From Lingula anatina (Eukaryota > Brachiopoda > Lingulata > Lingulida > Lingulidae), in the NCBI RefSeq assembly GCF_001039355.2, contig NW_019775398.1:393630-431633 (forward strand): DNA of 38,004 nt. Direction: 5' to 3'. The notes below the pieces were generated by a model. The model ran no database searches. It saw only the letters and a program-made list of their open reading frames with translations, and had not been told where the DNA came from. The position numbers and the translations under genes are program-made. This document shows positions 21,338-29,800 of the stretch, piece by piece. Each line of letters starts with the position of its first letter. Positions within the stretch are counted from its first letter, which is position 1.

Positions 21338-24063
21338 TTTTTGTAGTAGTAGTAGTAGAATATCTGTGCAGCCACATACAGCCTAAAGTTTTAAAATATT
21401 CACTGGTACAATTGTTCTTATAGAAAATGTCATTAACCCCCCCCCCCCCCCCCCCAACCCAGGCAGTTGCTGCAACTCTGAGCTAAAAATATCATGCTTG
21501 TAAACATCTTTGTATTCAAATGATGCAGTCAGACTACACAATGTAACAAGTGATCTCATGTTTGTCTGCTCAATACCATACACTGGATGCCTTCACATCC
21601 GTCTAGCTGACAGAATGTCGATCGGACTACCGATCTAACTGTATTATAACTGACTGACTGATGATCTGTTTTATAACTGACTGACTGATGATCTAACTCT
21701 ATTATAACTGAGTGACTGATGATCTCACTGTATTATAAAAAACTGAATTCCTTCAGCATTTTTTCTATGCCATGACTAACAATCCTCAGGACCTCCATTA
21801 TCACTCTCATAAATATTTATCTGACCACTTTAGTTTTCTAAGTACCATCTTCACCAGATGTTAAATGAATGGTGTCTGTTCACCAGCAGTCTACAGCTGT
21901 GTTGTATTTGTACATTAGTTCTCCTACAGTGAAGTCACAGCTCTTAAAGTATATAATTATACTAGTTGTTATATAACATCACATAATATTCAATGACTCT
22001 GTCTTGAGGTAACATATGGTCTTTATATAAAACTGGTTGTTATTATCATGTTATCAAATAGTATTTTTATACAGTAATGCCCATAGATGCTATTTGCCGC
22101 CAGGTAAAGTACTAGTATGGCCATTTTGATGATGGGGTAATATCAGTACTGTAGTGTTTTAAAAGATGAAAGTGCAAATTTCTAGATGCCATGTATTACC
22201 TGGGTTCATTTCAAAACCTCAACAGCAAAAAACAGCTGCACATATATATAAGTACTACAGCTCAGTGAAACCTACTGTACTTGCTTAAAATCTCCCATTT
22301 AGATTATATTACATTATATTACAGCAATTGTCAACAGACTTAAATAAACAAGACTGCCTAACATGTATTTAAAAGATCTGATGTTATCAAATTTATGGCA
22401 CTGGATTGTTTGTCCTGTGTCAATAAGTATAAATATCAACTTAGGTGATTAATCTTAAGAGATTAAAAGTAATCCCTCACATTGATTGCTATCTAATACT
22501 ATCTACAGATCTGTAAGTAACATAACGTGCTTCCAGGGACTTCAACAGGTAAAACTGACACCTGAAGATGCTGCCAGCGCTAAATGTTTACAATATTTTG
22601 ATCAGCATAGTTGCTTAATATATGCCTGTAATATTATAAGTAAAGAACCCCATAACATTCCTAAATGAGGAGAAATCTTATATTTTGCATAGAACTCAAT
22701 AATTCAAAGCAAAGTAACCTATTGGTATATTTCAGGGTATATATGACCTCTAGCATTAAGCTGAAATCCACAATGTCAATGCAAACCTCGACAACAATTA
22801 ATTCAGAGTTTTCTCAGCGTACTCTACCATACTACTTACACTAGAAACAATTTAGGGGGAAGGCTCTATAACTAGCCATGTATATCTTTTCTGCAAAACA
22901 TAATCATTTTAATATTATAAAAAATCTTAAATACATGACTGGGGTAGCGCTAACACTCCCCAATTTAGCCAAATGCTAAAACTGACTTAAATTGGCTAAA
23001 GAAAAAGGGCTTGATTTGACTTGTTTTAGCCAAATTATAACCATTTTCATAACAAATTGACAAAAACGTGTTGATGTGGCTAAGCAAAAAAATTGCTAGC
23101 ACTACCCCAGCATGATTTCTGTTTTTAAGCCTTATTCTAAGCAAGAAAGGCTGTAAACTGCATGGTAATCAATTAAGATTTGTCTAAACAAAACGAAAAA
23201 AAAAAAAAAAAAAAAAACAGCCTGCTATACATCACATCCTAAAATGCCTGGAATTCATTGGTTTACCATGAGAGAAAGTATCAACACAATTTTGTGAAAA
23301 TGAATGAATGAATAAAACAGATGAATGATTAAATGAATGAATGAATAACAAATGGATTAATGAATGAAATGATGAATGGATAAATCACTGCATAAATAAA
23401 TGGGTGGATGAATAAATAAATGATTCAGCCATACTCTATATCAAAAAATAGAAAAATAAAATTAGAGGACAGGTGGTGTTATTGACATAAAAAACATTTT
23501 TCATTTTATTTTTTCAATATATCATTCATCAGCTACATACATTAATACTTTCCAAGCAGAAGAACTTAGCTGACACTGGATTATTACACTTCAACGTTGA
23601 TATTATTATCAACCAATTCATTATCATCAGTAAAGCAAAATAAGCAATATGACAGGCTCAGCACAGGAACACGTAATTAATGACAATGTCTGAAATACAA
23701 CGTCGTATAGGAACCAAAACATCAATGTTATTGTTTTCGTTGCTGGAATTCAATGTCTTATGATAAAACACGTGTAATGTTACCCTGTCTTGAATACAAC
23801 GTCATATAATGACAAAGTAACGATGCTTTCGTTATCGTTGTTGGAATAAATCGTCAGAATCACATACTGTACACAGCGCAGTCGTATTTCGTGCGTGCAA
23901 TATTCAGTCATACCGACGTAGATTGACAAGTGAACTACCGTTCGGATAGAATGAGCGTTTGGGCTAAATTCGAGGCGATTATTATTATAAACTAAACATT
24001 GAAAACATAATTACATACCAAAGTCTGCTCGTAGCCAAATTCCTGCTTCCGTTCCTCCGCCAT
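342..24063 (-). CDS. CLCN2: ClC-2-type voltage-gated chloride channel, 5' part (partial, ten exons)
   Basis: Homologue of the animal ClC-1/ClC-2 plasma-membrane chloride channel. Exons in reading order: 24063-24019, 7504-7345, 6484-6353, 3540-3412, 3132-2999, 2253-2179, 1960-1882, 1506-1381, 1042-958, 443-342. All have AG/GT borders and matching phases, giving 355 codons before the gene leaves the window. Seen: the N-terminal [16 protein letters not shown] signature of ClC-2, [12 protein letters not shown] in helix B, the chloride-binding GSGIP (156-160), GKEGPFVH with the fast-gate glutamate at residue 200, [33 protein letters not shown] and [10 protein letters not shown]. By family knowledge the later helices and two CBS domains lie beyond position 1. 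Oddities are an Arg at 194 where relatives have Gly, a 6-nt tandem donor on exon 2, and a partial copy of exon 9 just downstream. The start at 24063 has a strong context (A at -3, G at +4). Family assignment is firm. ClC-2 rather than another close paralogue is inferred from the N-terminus. Confidence 0.93.
864..934 (-). pseudogene. Partial tandem copy of ClC-2 exon 9
   Basis: Bases 864-934 repeat 956-1026 with one mismatch in 71 (874 versus 966), at a spacing of 92 bp. The copied block is the last 69 nt of the exon 1042-958 plus the first two donor bases. The copy keeps a good-looking donor (gtgagt), but its 5' part, including the acceptor and the ETITAL codons, is missing. Reading from the true exon through to the copy hits a TAA inside the original donor, and the 21-nt gap is too short for an intron. 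Splicing exon 8 directly to the only nearby AG is out of frame. It is therefore most likely a dead exon fragment with a decoy donor. Confidence 0.85.
3653..4427. mobile_element. Long-TIR foldback transposon (Harbinger-like), 775 bp
   Basis: The outer 190 bp or so on the left (from 3653) and the right end (to 4427) are near-perfect inverted copies, and a second arm segment pairs around 3950-3993 with 4204-4250. The termini read GACCGCATTCAC, flanked by TAA on the left and TTA on the right. The terminal sequence resembles the TWA-flanked MITEs elsewhere in this window, which points to PIF/Harbinger. The centre holds a short basic ORF (3889-4191). It lies in ClC-2 intron 3, directly against the next element, with which it shares the TTA at 4428-4430. 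Confidence 0.75.
3889..4191 (+). CDS. Short basic ORF inside the foldback transposon
   Basis: 100 codons, ATG in good context (agcATGGCGG), ending TGA just before the right arm. It opens with [20 protein letters not shown] followed by several Arg/Lys-rich stretches and a hydrophobic patch near 76-85. The Lys/Arg run after an aromatic LLFYY stretch recalls the amino ends of invertebrate Harbinger transposases, but no DDE nuclease or trihelix domain is present. Part of the ORF lies in sequence that is repeated inverted in the right arm. I see it as a remnant or a chance ORF of the transposon, not a host gene. Confidence 0.35.
   Translation: MADGGDRRKKALLFYYLSKRRRKRNELARRAAMNRLPTEIMSPEICTEIFTEIPRPSRQRRRRAEFLRMQSRQRAQFILMLMFALFPTPDRTVRGEGVFS
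4431..5037. mobile_element. Palindromic Harbinger-type MITE, interrupted by another element
   Basis: The ends resemble the intact copy at 15669-15936: GAGACCACTCCCGG and GATCAATCTATCTCC on the left, ATCGATCTAGGCATGGGAACC on the right, with a shared middle TTAATTACCCCC. It is split by the 325 bp element at 4603-4927. The left flank TTA is shared with the preceding transposon. The right flank has lost a recognisable TTA. Confidence 0.7.
4603..4927. mobile_element. Nested MITE with CACTAGTG ends, 325 bp
   Basis: Inverted ends of about 40 bp: CACTAGTGGGCTKGATTTGG, then GTCTTAAAGTGCAATTTAAG, mirrored at 4927. The interior has three short repeats of the type CCTCCCCTCACAAT. Because CACTAGTG is itself a palindrome, it can be read in two ways: as CACTA-type termini with a degenerate 3-bp duplication (CTT/CTA), or as an 8-bp hAT-type target duplication around GGCTKGATTT. 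Comparison with other copies of the host MITE slightly favours the first. Confidence 0.7.
5311..5704. repeat. Two-copy diverged tandem duplication, about 208 bp period
   Basis: 5311-5492 and 5521-5704 are similar along their length. Shared blocks include AGCAACTTAAAAG, ATATAAACCCTCATTTTC and TGAATCAATAAATGTGTGT. Several small indels show it is old. It is intronic, with no coding content seen. Confidence 0.75.
5705..6352. other. ClC-2 intron sequence, no further feature
   Basis: AT-rich, with short A/T runs. No open exon with splice borders, RNA gene or repeat was seen on either strand. Confidence 0.5.
7239..7279. repeat. (CT)n microsatellite
   Basis: About 20 CT units in the intron between ClC-2 exons 2 and 3. 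It produces an artificial RERERE reading frame on the minus strand. Confidence 0.95.
8572..9696 (-). CDS. CLCN2: Alternative N-terminal coding exon of the ClC-2 gene (375 codons, PPPY motif)
   Basis: Long open exon inside the first ClC-2 intron, same strand, ending TTG at a good donor (gtaaga). Its phase 0 matches exon 2 at 7504, exactly as the short first exon at 24019 does. The first in-frame ATG (9694-9696) has G at -3 and G at +4. The frame stays open upstream to a TAG near 9827 with no earlier ATG. The protein is low-complexity and Ser/Pro-rich: PPPY at residues 11-14 (a WW-domain ligand of the Nedd4 type), a KKKK cluster near 108-111, many SP/TP sites, and RRxS kinase-type sites at 284-287, 321-324 and 362-365. 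No membrane segment is seen before the exon junction. An acceptor cactgcag at 9763 would instead make it a symmetric phase-0 cassette exon, 9762-8572 (397 codons), between exons 1 and 2. I cannot tell which is used. A separate gene is less likely because of the donor phase. Confidence 0.72.
9763..10524. other. ClC-2 intron 1, upstream of the alternative exon
   Basis: If the exon at 8572-9696 starts its own transcript, its promoter would lie here. The in-frame TAG near 9827 closes the exon frame. I could not identify a TATA box or other core element with confidence, and no other coding exon was seen. Confidence 0.4.
10528..10742. mobile_element. Harbinger-type MITE, 215 bp, TTA target duplication
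   Basis: Ends GACCCCATTTCC and GGGAATACAGCC are flanked on both sides by TTA (10525-10527, 10743-10745). Inside both ends are TAGATCGATCTA motifs and a central TTAATTACCCCC. It is palindromic over much of its length and non-coding. It has the same length as the copy at 16994-17208. Confidence 0.85.
11070..11203. repeat. 67-bp tandem repeat, two copies
   Basis: 11070-11136 and 11137-11203 repeat nearly exactly. Each contains GCAGACAACAGAACTCCCTA and CTGACCATCAGGGCACTAAC. Intronic. Confidence 0.9.
11204..12120. other. ClC-2 intron 1, no gene seen
   Basis: No open exon with splice borders, RNA gene or clear repeat. Ordinary intronic DNA up to the minisatellite. Confidence 0.45.
12121..12725. 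repeat. Degenerate minisatellite of CCCACTGGTGAC-type units
   Basis: About 600 bp of short units built on CCACAGGTAACCCACTGGTGAC, with irregular 11-22 bp spacing. Larger units add ATAGATCCACATGTAAC or TTATTGGAAAC. Open frames on the minus strand here are repeats of WVTSGSPV and are not genes. A similar CCCACTGGTGACTTACC occurs at 943-959 beside the ClC-2 exon 9 donor. Confidence 0.9.
12726..15668. other. ClC-2 intron 1, no gene seen
   Basis: Contains a (CT)n run at 13906-13931 and a perfect 10-bp hairpin (CACTTCACTG at 14092-14101 with its complement at 14109-14118). Otherwise it is unremarkable AT-rich sequence without supported exons. Confidence 0.45.
15669..15936. mobile_element. Harbinger-type MITE, 268 bp, TTA target duplication
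   Basis: Flanked by TTA at 15666-15668 and 15937-15939. The ends are GGGACCATTTCC and GGGAACCCAGTT, with GGATCGATCTATC on the left and AGATCGATCTAGG on the right. The central GGGGGTAATTA matches the core of the other copies in inverse orientation. Confidence 0.8.
16283..16546. repeat. Dispersed repeat, copy 1, about 265 bp
   Basis: Similar to 37676-37945 in the same orientation. Shared blocks include CAATAAATACATTGTAT, CTAGAAATATAAT or its variant, a small palindrome AATCTCTAGAGAGATT, an A-run and AAATGGATTCATTAA. No ORF. The class is unknown. The palindrome next to a poly(A) tract fits a non-autonomous element. Confidence 0.7.
16994..17208. mobile_element. Harbinger-type MITE, 215 bp, TAA target duplication
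   Basis: Flanked by TAA at 16991-16993 and 17209-17211. The ends are GACTGCATGCCC and GGAATGGGGTC, with inner TAGATCGATC motifs at both ends and TTAATTACCCCC in the centre. Confidence 0.85.
17459..17610. repeat. (CA)n microsatellite, copy A
   Basis: About 150 bp of CA dinucleotides with TACA and GACA interruptions. It yields spurious VCVCVC and HTHTHT frames. Confidence 0.97.
17951..18055. repeat. (ATTT)n and (TAG)n compound microsatellite
   Basis: ATTT units at 17951-17983, ATT units, a T run and then about 17 TAG units to 18055. In copy B the same site (21254-21358) has many more ATTT and only about 4 TAG units. Confidence 0.95.
18476..18640. repeat. Minisatellite of about 33-bp units around GACTGATGATCT
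   Basis: Five or so units alternating TATTATAACTGAGTGACTGA with TTTTATAACTGACTGACTGA. The equivalent site in copy B (about 21640-21740) has fewer units. Confidence 0.85.
20237..20430. mobile_element. Harbinger-type MITE in duplication copy B, 194 bp
   Basis: Flanked by TAA at 20234-20236 and 20431-20433. It corresponds to the element at 16994-17208 but has an internal deletion of about 20 bp after TTAATTAAACCCCTTACAGC. Confidence 0.85.
20680..20926. repeat. (CA)n tract with higher-order units, copy B
   Basis: CA-rich tract with four repeats of a longer unit carrying CTGTGCGCATAAACACACA (one variant CTGTGCACATAAAC) at about 37-bp spacing. Copy A lacks the higher-order units. Confidence 0.92.
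21254..21358. repeat. (ATTT)n and (TAG)n microsatellite, copy B
   Basis: Long TTTA tract followed by four TAG units. Allelic or paralogous to 17951-18055. Confidence 0.95.
22939..23110. mobile_element. 172-bp foldback MITE with CATGA target duplication
   Basis: Ends CTGGGGTAGYGCTARC are inverted at both sides (14 of 16 match), flanked by direct CATGA at 22934-22938 and 23111-23115. The interior has TTTAGCCAAAT motifs in both directions. The same element starts at 19825 in duplication copy A but is cut off at 19872. The superfamily is not recognised. Confidence 0.8.
23115..24018. other. ClC-2 intron 1, 5' end
   Basis: Poly(A) run near 23196-23218 and a degenerate AATG/AATA simple repeat at 23298-23425. 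No coding exon was seen. The last 300 bp before the exon are less repetitive and could hold intronic control sites, but none is recognisable. Confidence 0.5.
24019..24063 (-). CDS. CLCN2: First coding exon of the short ClC-2 form
   Basis: Encodes 15 residues ending GYEQTL and is followed by the donor gtatgt. Human ClC-2 has the same [15 protein letters not shown] join, so this is the ancestral start. The ATG context (aagATGG) is strong. The frame is open upstream to 24219, but that translation does not look like a channel N-terminus and is probably 5' untranslated sequence or promoter. Confidence 0.85.
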
Positions 24064-24357
24064 CTTGAAAGGGTAATTACTATCCACCGCACCCGGGTTA
24101 CAGCCAAGATGAAACCAACTCCATGTTGCTGCGGGGAATGAATAGCAATTACGCAATGTTAACACTGCATAAGTGATGCATAATAACATGGCAGGGCGCA
24201 GCTGGAACTCATCTATCACTTAGTCCCTGAAGTAACCCTCCGAGGTACCTCCCCCCCCAAAAAAAGGGAAAAGTATAGGCCTACGATCGAGCGAACACAA
24301 CAGATCATAACCAGTTCAACATAATCAATTCCTGTGCCCTATTTTTTTAATTTAATT

Positions 24358-24392
<35 letters not shown>

Positions 24393-26067
24393 TTTTATTT
24401 ATCTATTTTTTTGTGTGTGGTAACAAGACCTTTAATTTTTGTTGNAGTTTCGGGGGGGGGGGGTGCCTTATCAGGGATCATTTCCGCAAGCCCAATTCAT
24501 TTTCACAGTCAATATACTAATTATACCCTGAGCGTCAGAGCAACGTAAAAGCTAGCTTGCTAAATATACCTTGTGGTGGAGTCGCTTTTTCTGGTATTGC
24601 TACTATGGGTTATATATGAAATCAAGATCGAGCTGGCAATACCGGAATCTAGAACCTAGGGTAACTAATTAGTTCCTATTCTTAAATTCCCCATTTGCCT
24701 TACAATTTAGGAATTAAATTTAAAATTAATTAGGATCTAAAAGTGACAAAAAAGTGCTTGAACGACATATTAAGAGTAAGTTATAAAAATTTACAATAAA
24801 TTAGGATCTAAAATTGACAAAGTGCTTGAACGACAAATTAAGAGTGAATTATAAAAATCACAGAAGCAAAAAAATCAGTCTAAGAGATAATATTCAAAGG
24901 ATGGAAGGTCTAAAATAAAACAAAACAAAAAAGGCGGTTTTCTTTATCAATCACTTGAAATTGCTTTAAAAATGTACATCTTTCATAGTTATTTGCATAT
25001 CCATTTTTTGCTATTCCAAAATATTACTTATCTTATAGGGCCTATTTAGGTACATTACACCTTGTTTGGCCTAGTATCGATCCATCTTAATACGATGTTT
25101 TCGGATCCCTGGGCCCAGCTCCTCGCAAGTGACACACGCAGCTTTATGGGATGGCAAAACTGTGTTTCCACTGCATGATTATGTGGTGAGTCCTAACTAG
25201 GATTTAATTTTGTTTTCATACCAACTTCTCGAAAACTGATTCCATTTGAAGAAACCAATAGTTTATATTATTGGTGCTGTATGTTGTCAAAATTGTCAGA
25301 ATGTACAAAAAGCACCAAACTTGGCACAAATGTTCTTTGAATCATGTTGATCATTTTCAGGGGAAGTGGCAATAATTCCAAAGTGTTGCTTAGAAACTGT
25401 TGCTAGGGAAGTGAATAACCTTAGTAGCATGCTAATATACCTTTCTTGTCCAGTTTAAATGATTTAGAAAGGATGGTAATAAGGTTTCAGGTCATCAGAA
25501 CTATCAGTAGACTATTTTAAGCAATTAATAGTCGAAATAACAGTTTGCTGGGTAACGCATAACCCTAGCAGCAAGACTTTAAATTTGTGTTAATCTATTC
25601 ATTTTTCCCATGTAGGTTGTTTAACGTAGATATCGTCCCCATTTGTCCTTACTGACAGGTGGACATTGGATCTACGGCAGACTTGTGTGATATCTACCTG
25701 TGTCAGCACGTTTACAGCTGTGAGGCATGGCCGACCATACACAGGACTCATCGGGTTTTTAACCTCACAGTAAATAAAAAGTACAGTAAGGATTGATCGG
25801 GCCAGTCCATGTCACAAATGAGTTAGTTTTTGTGGGAAAACTAAATGAGACCTCGTTATGGTTTGTCACACTTTGAGGTCACATGGGCACAAACAGACAT
25901 GTTTACAGTTTTCACCTAATTTCACGGTGTTCTTTGCTAAGCGCGTTTCCATTTTGAAAAATATAGCGCTATCTGGGTCGTACAGAGGCCATTGCTACAG
26001 AAGAAGGCACAGCATTTGTACAACTAATTAATGAGGTCATTCAGAACATATGATCTGCGGACTAACT
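24064..26067. promoter_or_regulatory. Head-to-head intergenic region of the ClC-2 and SLC17 genes
   Basis: The start codons of the two genes are divergent and 2.8 kb apart, so both promoters should lie between 24064 and 26873. Contains an (ATTT)n tract at 24356-24410, an 'n' at 24445 followed by a G run, and a diverged duplication near 24720-24860 (TTAGGATCTAAAAGTGACAA and relatives). No TATA box or other core promoter motif can be placed with confidence. Confidence 0.4.
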
Positions 26068-26286
26068 GATCTGCAGGCTAACTATGGCCGACCAAACTTG
26101 AAAGCAGCGCCGCTTAATTCTCTGATGGTCTCCCGCCTCCACACGCGCCATTTAATGGATTCCATCTCAGCTTCGCGGTTAAATTGCTAGGCCCCTGCAG
26201 CGACGGCGCGTGTGGAGGCGGGGAGACCATCAGAGAATTAGTCGGCGCTGCTTTTAATGGAGTCGGCCATATCTAGTCGGCGGATC
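26068..26286. mobile_element. Foldback element with 85-bp inverted ends, CpG-rich
   Basis: Left arm GATCTGCAGGCTAACTATGG onward and right arm ending CGGCGGATC are inverted copies. They share AGCAGCGCCG, AATTCTCTGATGGTCTCC and GCCTCCACACGCGCC, with a loop of about 60 bp. The layout and the ACTAACTATGGCCGAC terminus resemble ACTAAATATGGCGGAC in the 3653-4427 element. No clean target duplication was found. It sits about 600 bp upstream of the SLC17 start codon. Confidence 0.8.
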
Positions 26287-26758
26287 AACCTGTGGACAAA
26301 CAGTTCAGTCTAAAAGACTTGATTCACTTTCGATCCCAATTCATTTTGGTAAACTGGCACCTTGGTTGTAGTCTACAGAGCACCATTCTACAGTGGATGT
26401 AATATCATTATTGTATCCGTTTTTTTTTCTTTTGGCTAAACAAAGCCTGCTAAACTTGGCTATCCGACTACGTAAATTCGACATAACAATATTGAAATTA
26501 AGAGTGTCATTATATATGGAGGACTGGCCCGCAACGAACAGACATGCCTACAACAAATGGGCCATTCTCAACACTGGGAGTAAAATTCACTGTCAAGACA
26601 ATCACATCATCACAAGCAAGAACACCGAAAAGGAGATCTTCCAGATCCTTTGTGGAGCGCATCATTGCCACCTGTGTTTGCTACGAGCGATCTTAGCGTG
26701 ATGTTCGCCATGTCAACGTCTGTCCCCCTTGTGTAAACATCGTCTATTTACGGAAGAT

Positions 26759-26887
26759 ATGCGTCCCAAGGCATCGCAATCTGATAACGACCACCTGTTC
26801 CTCTACACCGTTCAAGTGACGGTGAGACTTTTCAGATTGGGGATTGATGTCATTATATCCAAAACCTTCCAAGATGACAAAGAGTAA
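26759..26887 (+). promoter_or_regulatory. Upstream ORF overlapping the SLC17 start codon
   Basis: ATG at 26759 opens a 42-codon frame that ends at TAA 26885-26887, 14 bases into and out of frame with the main coding sequence at 26874. If the mRNA begins upstream of 26759, this uORF would reduce initiation at the main ATG. The transcription start is not visible in the sequence. Confidence 0.4.
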
Positions 26888-29800
26888 AGACGACAAGGCA
26901 GGAGAAATTCGTTTAGATCATAAAGATGGTAAGTCCTCGCCTCAAACCCGTTCCACTCAGGTTACGGCGCACCAGAAAGGAAGATGGTGACAAGGTTTAA
27001 TTTGCGGCCATGGGATAGATAGAAAGACCAACATCACAGCATTTATCAATTAATAAATCGTTGTGATTCTAGTTTAGGCCTACATGAGTAGATGCATGGT
27101 CATTATTAAAACTGATATCCGTAAAATTTCCCTAAGGCTTAACGTTGCCGAAACGCAAGCGAGTTTCTTGCGAGATTTTGTTTTATTTATAAAATCCCAA
27201 CATGTAAAATTAATGAATACGTACACTTAGCAATGTGAAACTTTGCTGCAAATTTGTTGCAAACTATACAATGTGCGGCAAGTATCGAGTTTACAGGGTT
27301 TGCAAGAAAAATTGTTGTTGTAAATTTGCTGCAAATTTTCAACAGCATCTCCAGTTAGCGGCACGTTTACGATACATTTTTATATTCCCTTAAATTTTAA
27401 ACATTAACTCATTTGCACAGTAAAATTCCTAAGCTTTTTGCAAACAGTAATTTTAAACTTGTGACAACAGTTTACAAGAAATCTAACATTTTGCTGAGGA
27501 ATATTCAGTATATGTCCTAAAATTTAAAACCACAATCGAATGGTTTATTATTATTATTATTATTATTTTTTTATTATTATTATTTTTTTTTTTTTTGTCT
27601 AGTCTTGGCCACAATGCAAACACAGAAACACCCGATTTAAAACGTGAGACGCACTGTATTTAATCAACAATGGCGACTTAGTATCCCATTCCTTCCTCAG
27701 TTCCCTGCTGTATATATTTTCTCTTAAAGTTCCCTACTGGACGTCCTGCCGGGTGTGGCTGTCACTCATGGGTTTTATTGGCATGATCAATGTGTACGCA
27801 TTGCGTACTAACATCAGCTTTGCCATGGTGTGTATGGTACGCCACGGATCTAATCTGAACGGAACCAACTCGACGATAGATGGAGCCAATGTTACCAATA
27901 ACAGCGACTTCACTGTTACACCATGTGGCCAGCTGAGTGGTGGGTCATCAAGAGCGTTTGTAAGTATTTTATTACACATACACTCACTGAATTGTTACAT
28001 GTATACAGGTGGATTTTGAGATTGAAGGCACTCTAGACCTATGTTTCCACATGTTTTTGTATTTGCCGCGTTTAATATGCCTAACAAAGGGATAGAAAAC
28101 AATGTTAGCAACACTTTCTATTTATTTATTTATTTTGATTGGTCGATGTGGTTTAAGATGATTTGGTATATTTTTTTAATTACATGTTGGTCATTCCGCA
28201 GAATGTAAGAATTTGAGTTACGCAAGTGAGGCACACATATAATACTTGTTCATATTTTTGCATTTTCGTTAATCGTTTTTTAATTACCCTTATTGGTATT
28301 TTCCCAAATTGTATATAGTGTAAACAGCAGAAAAAATGCCAACATTACACGGAATATGTGCGTCAATAACACGACTCCAATGTTCAAGTTTTTGTGGCCC
28401 TAATGCTGCAACTATTTGGCAAATTGAAGGATTCGCTTCAGTATTAGTATAAATCAATAATGACAATGTTCCTGTATAAATCAATAATGACAAGAGACGT
28501 GACGAATAAAACTAGAATGCTATTAAACCCACACCTGGTTGCACTGTCAAATATCTAGTTATTTGGGCTATGATCGCTGACACACTTTAGAGTGGCTTAA
28601 TACCGATAAATTTCGGATTAGTCCTGCGTCCCTGTAATATCTTACTAATGCAAATACAGATGAGGGACAACTACTGATATTATTCATCAATGAAGGCGAG
28701 TGGTGTACTATTACTCTGGTCTAGAGTAGCAGTATGACGTGCGGCTGTTATCTTAGCTACCACTGAGAGCAGAGGAACACAGCAGTGGCGGATTTAATTT
28801 AGACAGGTGCAGGGGGGTCTTGATCCCACCTTCGGTTTCTGAAGAATAACACTAATATTTCCCTCTTTAAATTAGAGTTTTAACCAGCTGATTTATAGTT
28901 CTTAACCGTTCCAAATGGCACGTTTGGCAGTTCTACACGAATTCTAATTACAAGATGTACAATGTGATTATTTTTGCTCGAAATGATTTTTAAAAATTGC
29001 GTTTGATTTCTATAAGAGGAAACTCTTAGGAATGGAGGCTGGGCGGCTCTTTCACGGTGCAGTCGGTAGCGCTTGTCAGCATACCACAACAACGAATGCA
29101 TGCTCTCGTGAGTCCGAGCAAGTTACCTTTTGCATAAAAATCCGGTTTAGTTTATTGCTCGTCATTATCATTAAGTCTGCGTCGTCAATTATATATATAT
29201 ATAATTTTATTTTATTTTTTGAAGTCTTTAAAATGATACATGGGCGGGGATGGTCATTGATCTCTGTACTTCACCAACCACGCAACAGATCAAAATTGAA
29301 CTGAGTCAAATCCTTACCCGGAATGGCTTCATGCATGGCATACAGCCCTTTCACGAAAAAAGCTTATGATTAATAGTTCTAAACCATACCAAAAAGGCGC
29401 CGTTCGCTCTCTAAAATACTCAAAGGGGGCAGAGGGTCAGTTTCTTATCCGAGGCCTGTCATTCCTACAAAAAAATCGAACCCCCATTCAAATAATCCTG
29501 GATCCGCTCCTGGAGAGACTGTCAATTTAATGTTTGACTATTACGTACGATTGTCACCTAAATGGCTGACTTTTGAGTGCCTTGGGACCTGTGAAAGGGA
29601 GTAGTCCCCCCCCCCCCCCGGACGAATTACCTGTAAGAACCCGGTAAAGTGGCACGGTAAACAGTGGTGGATTTAGGGGGTGTCAGGGGGGTCCAGACCC
29701 CCCTTCGATTTCTGAAAAAAATAATCGCAATAGTCCCCTATTAAAAGTTGAAATATTGACTAGCTGAATCATAGTTCTAAACCGTACCAAGTGTCACCGT

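Larger units (their letters stand above)
19874..22986. repeat. Large direct duplication, copy B (3.1 kb)
   Basis: Second copy of 16627-19872, beginning immediately after the 'n' at 19873. It reads on past the duplicated part into unique sequence at 22987, whereas copy A stops at the same point. Both copies contain the frame with [15 protein letters not shown], but it has no splice-supported coding role. Confidence 0.93.

Noticed and set aside
26393-26701. 102-codon plus-strand ORF before the SLC17 gene
   Set aside because: No recognisable domain, no splice support and ordinary composition. It may be untranslated leader or intergenic sequence.
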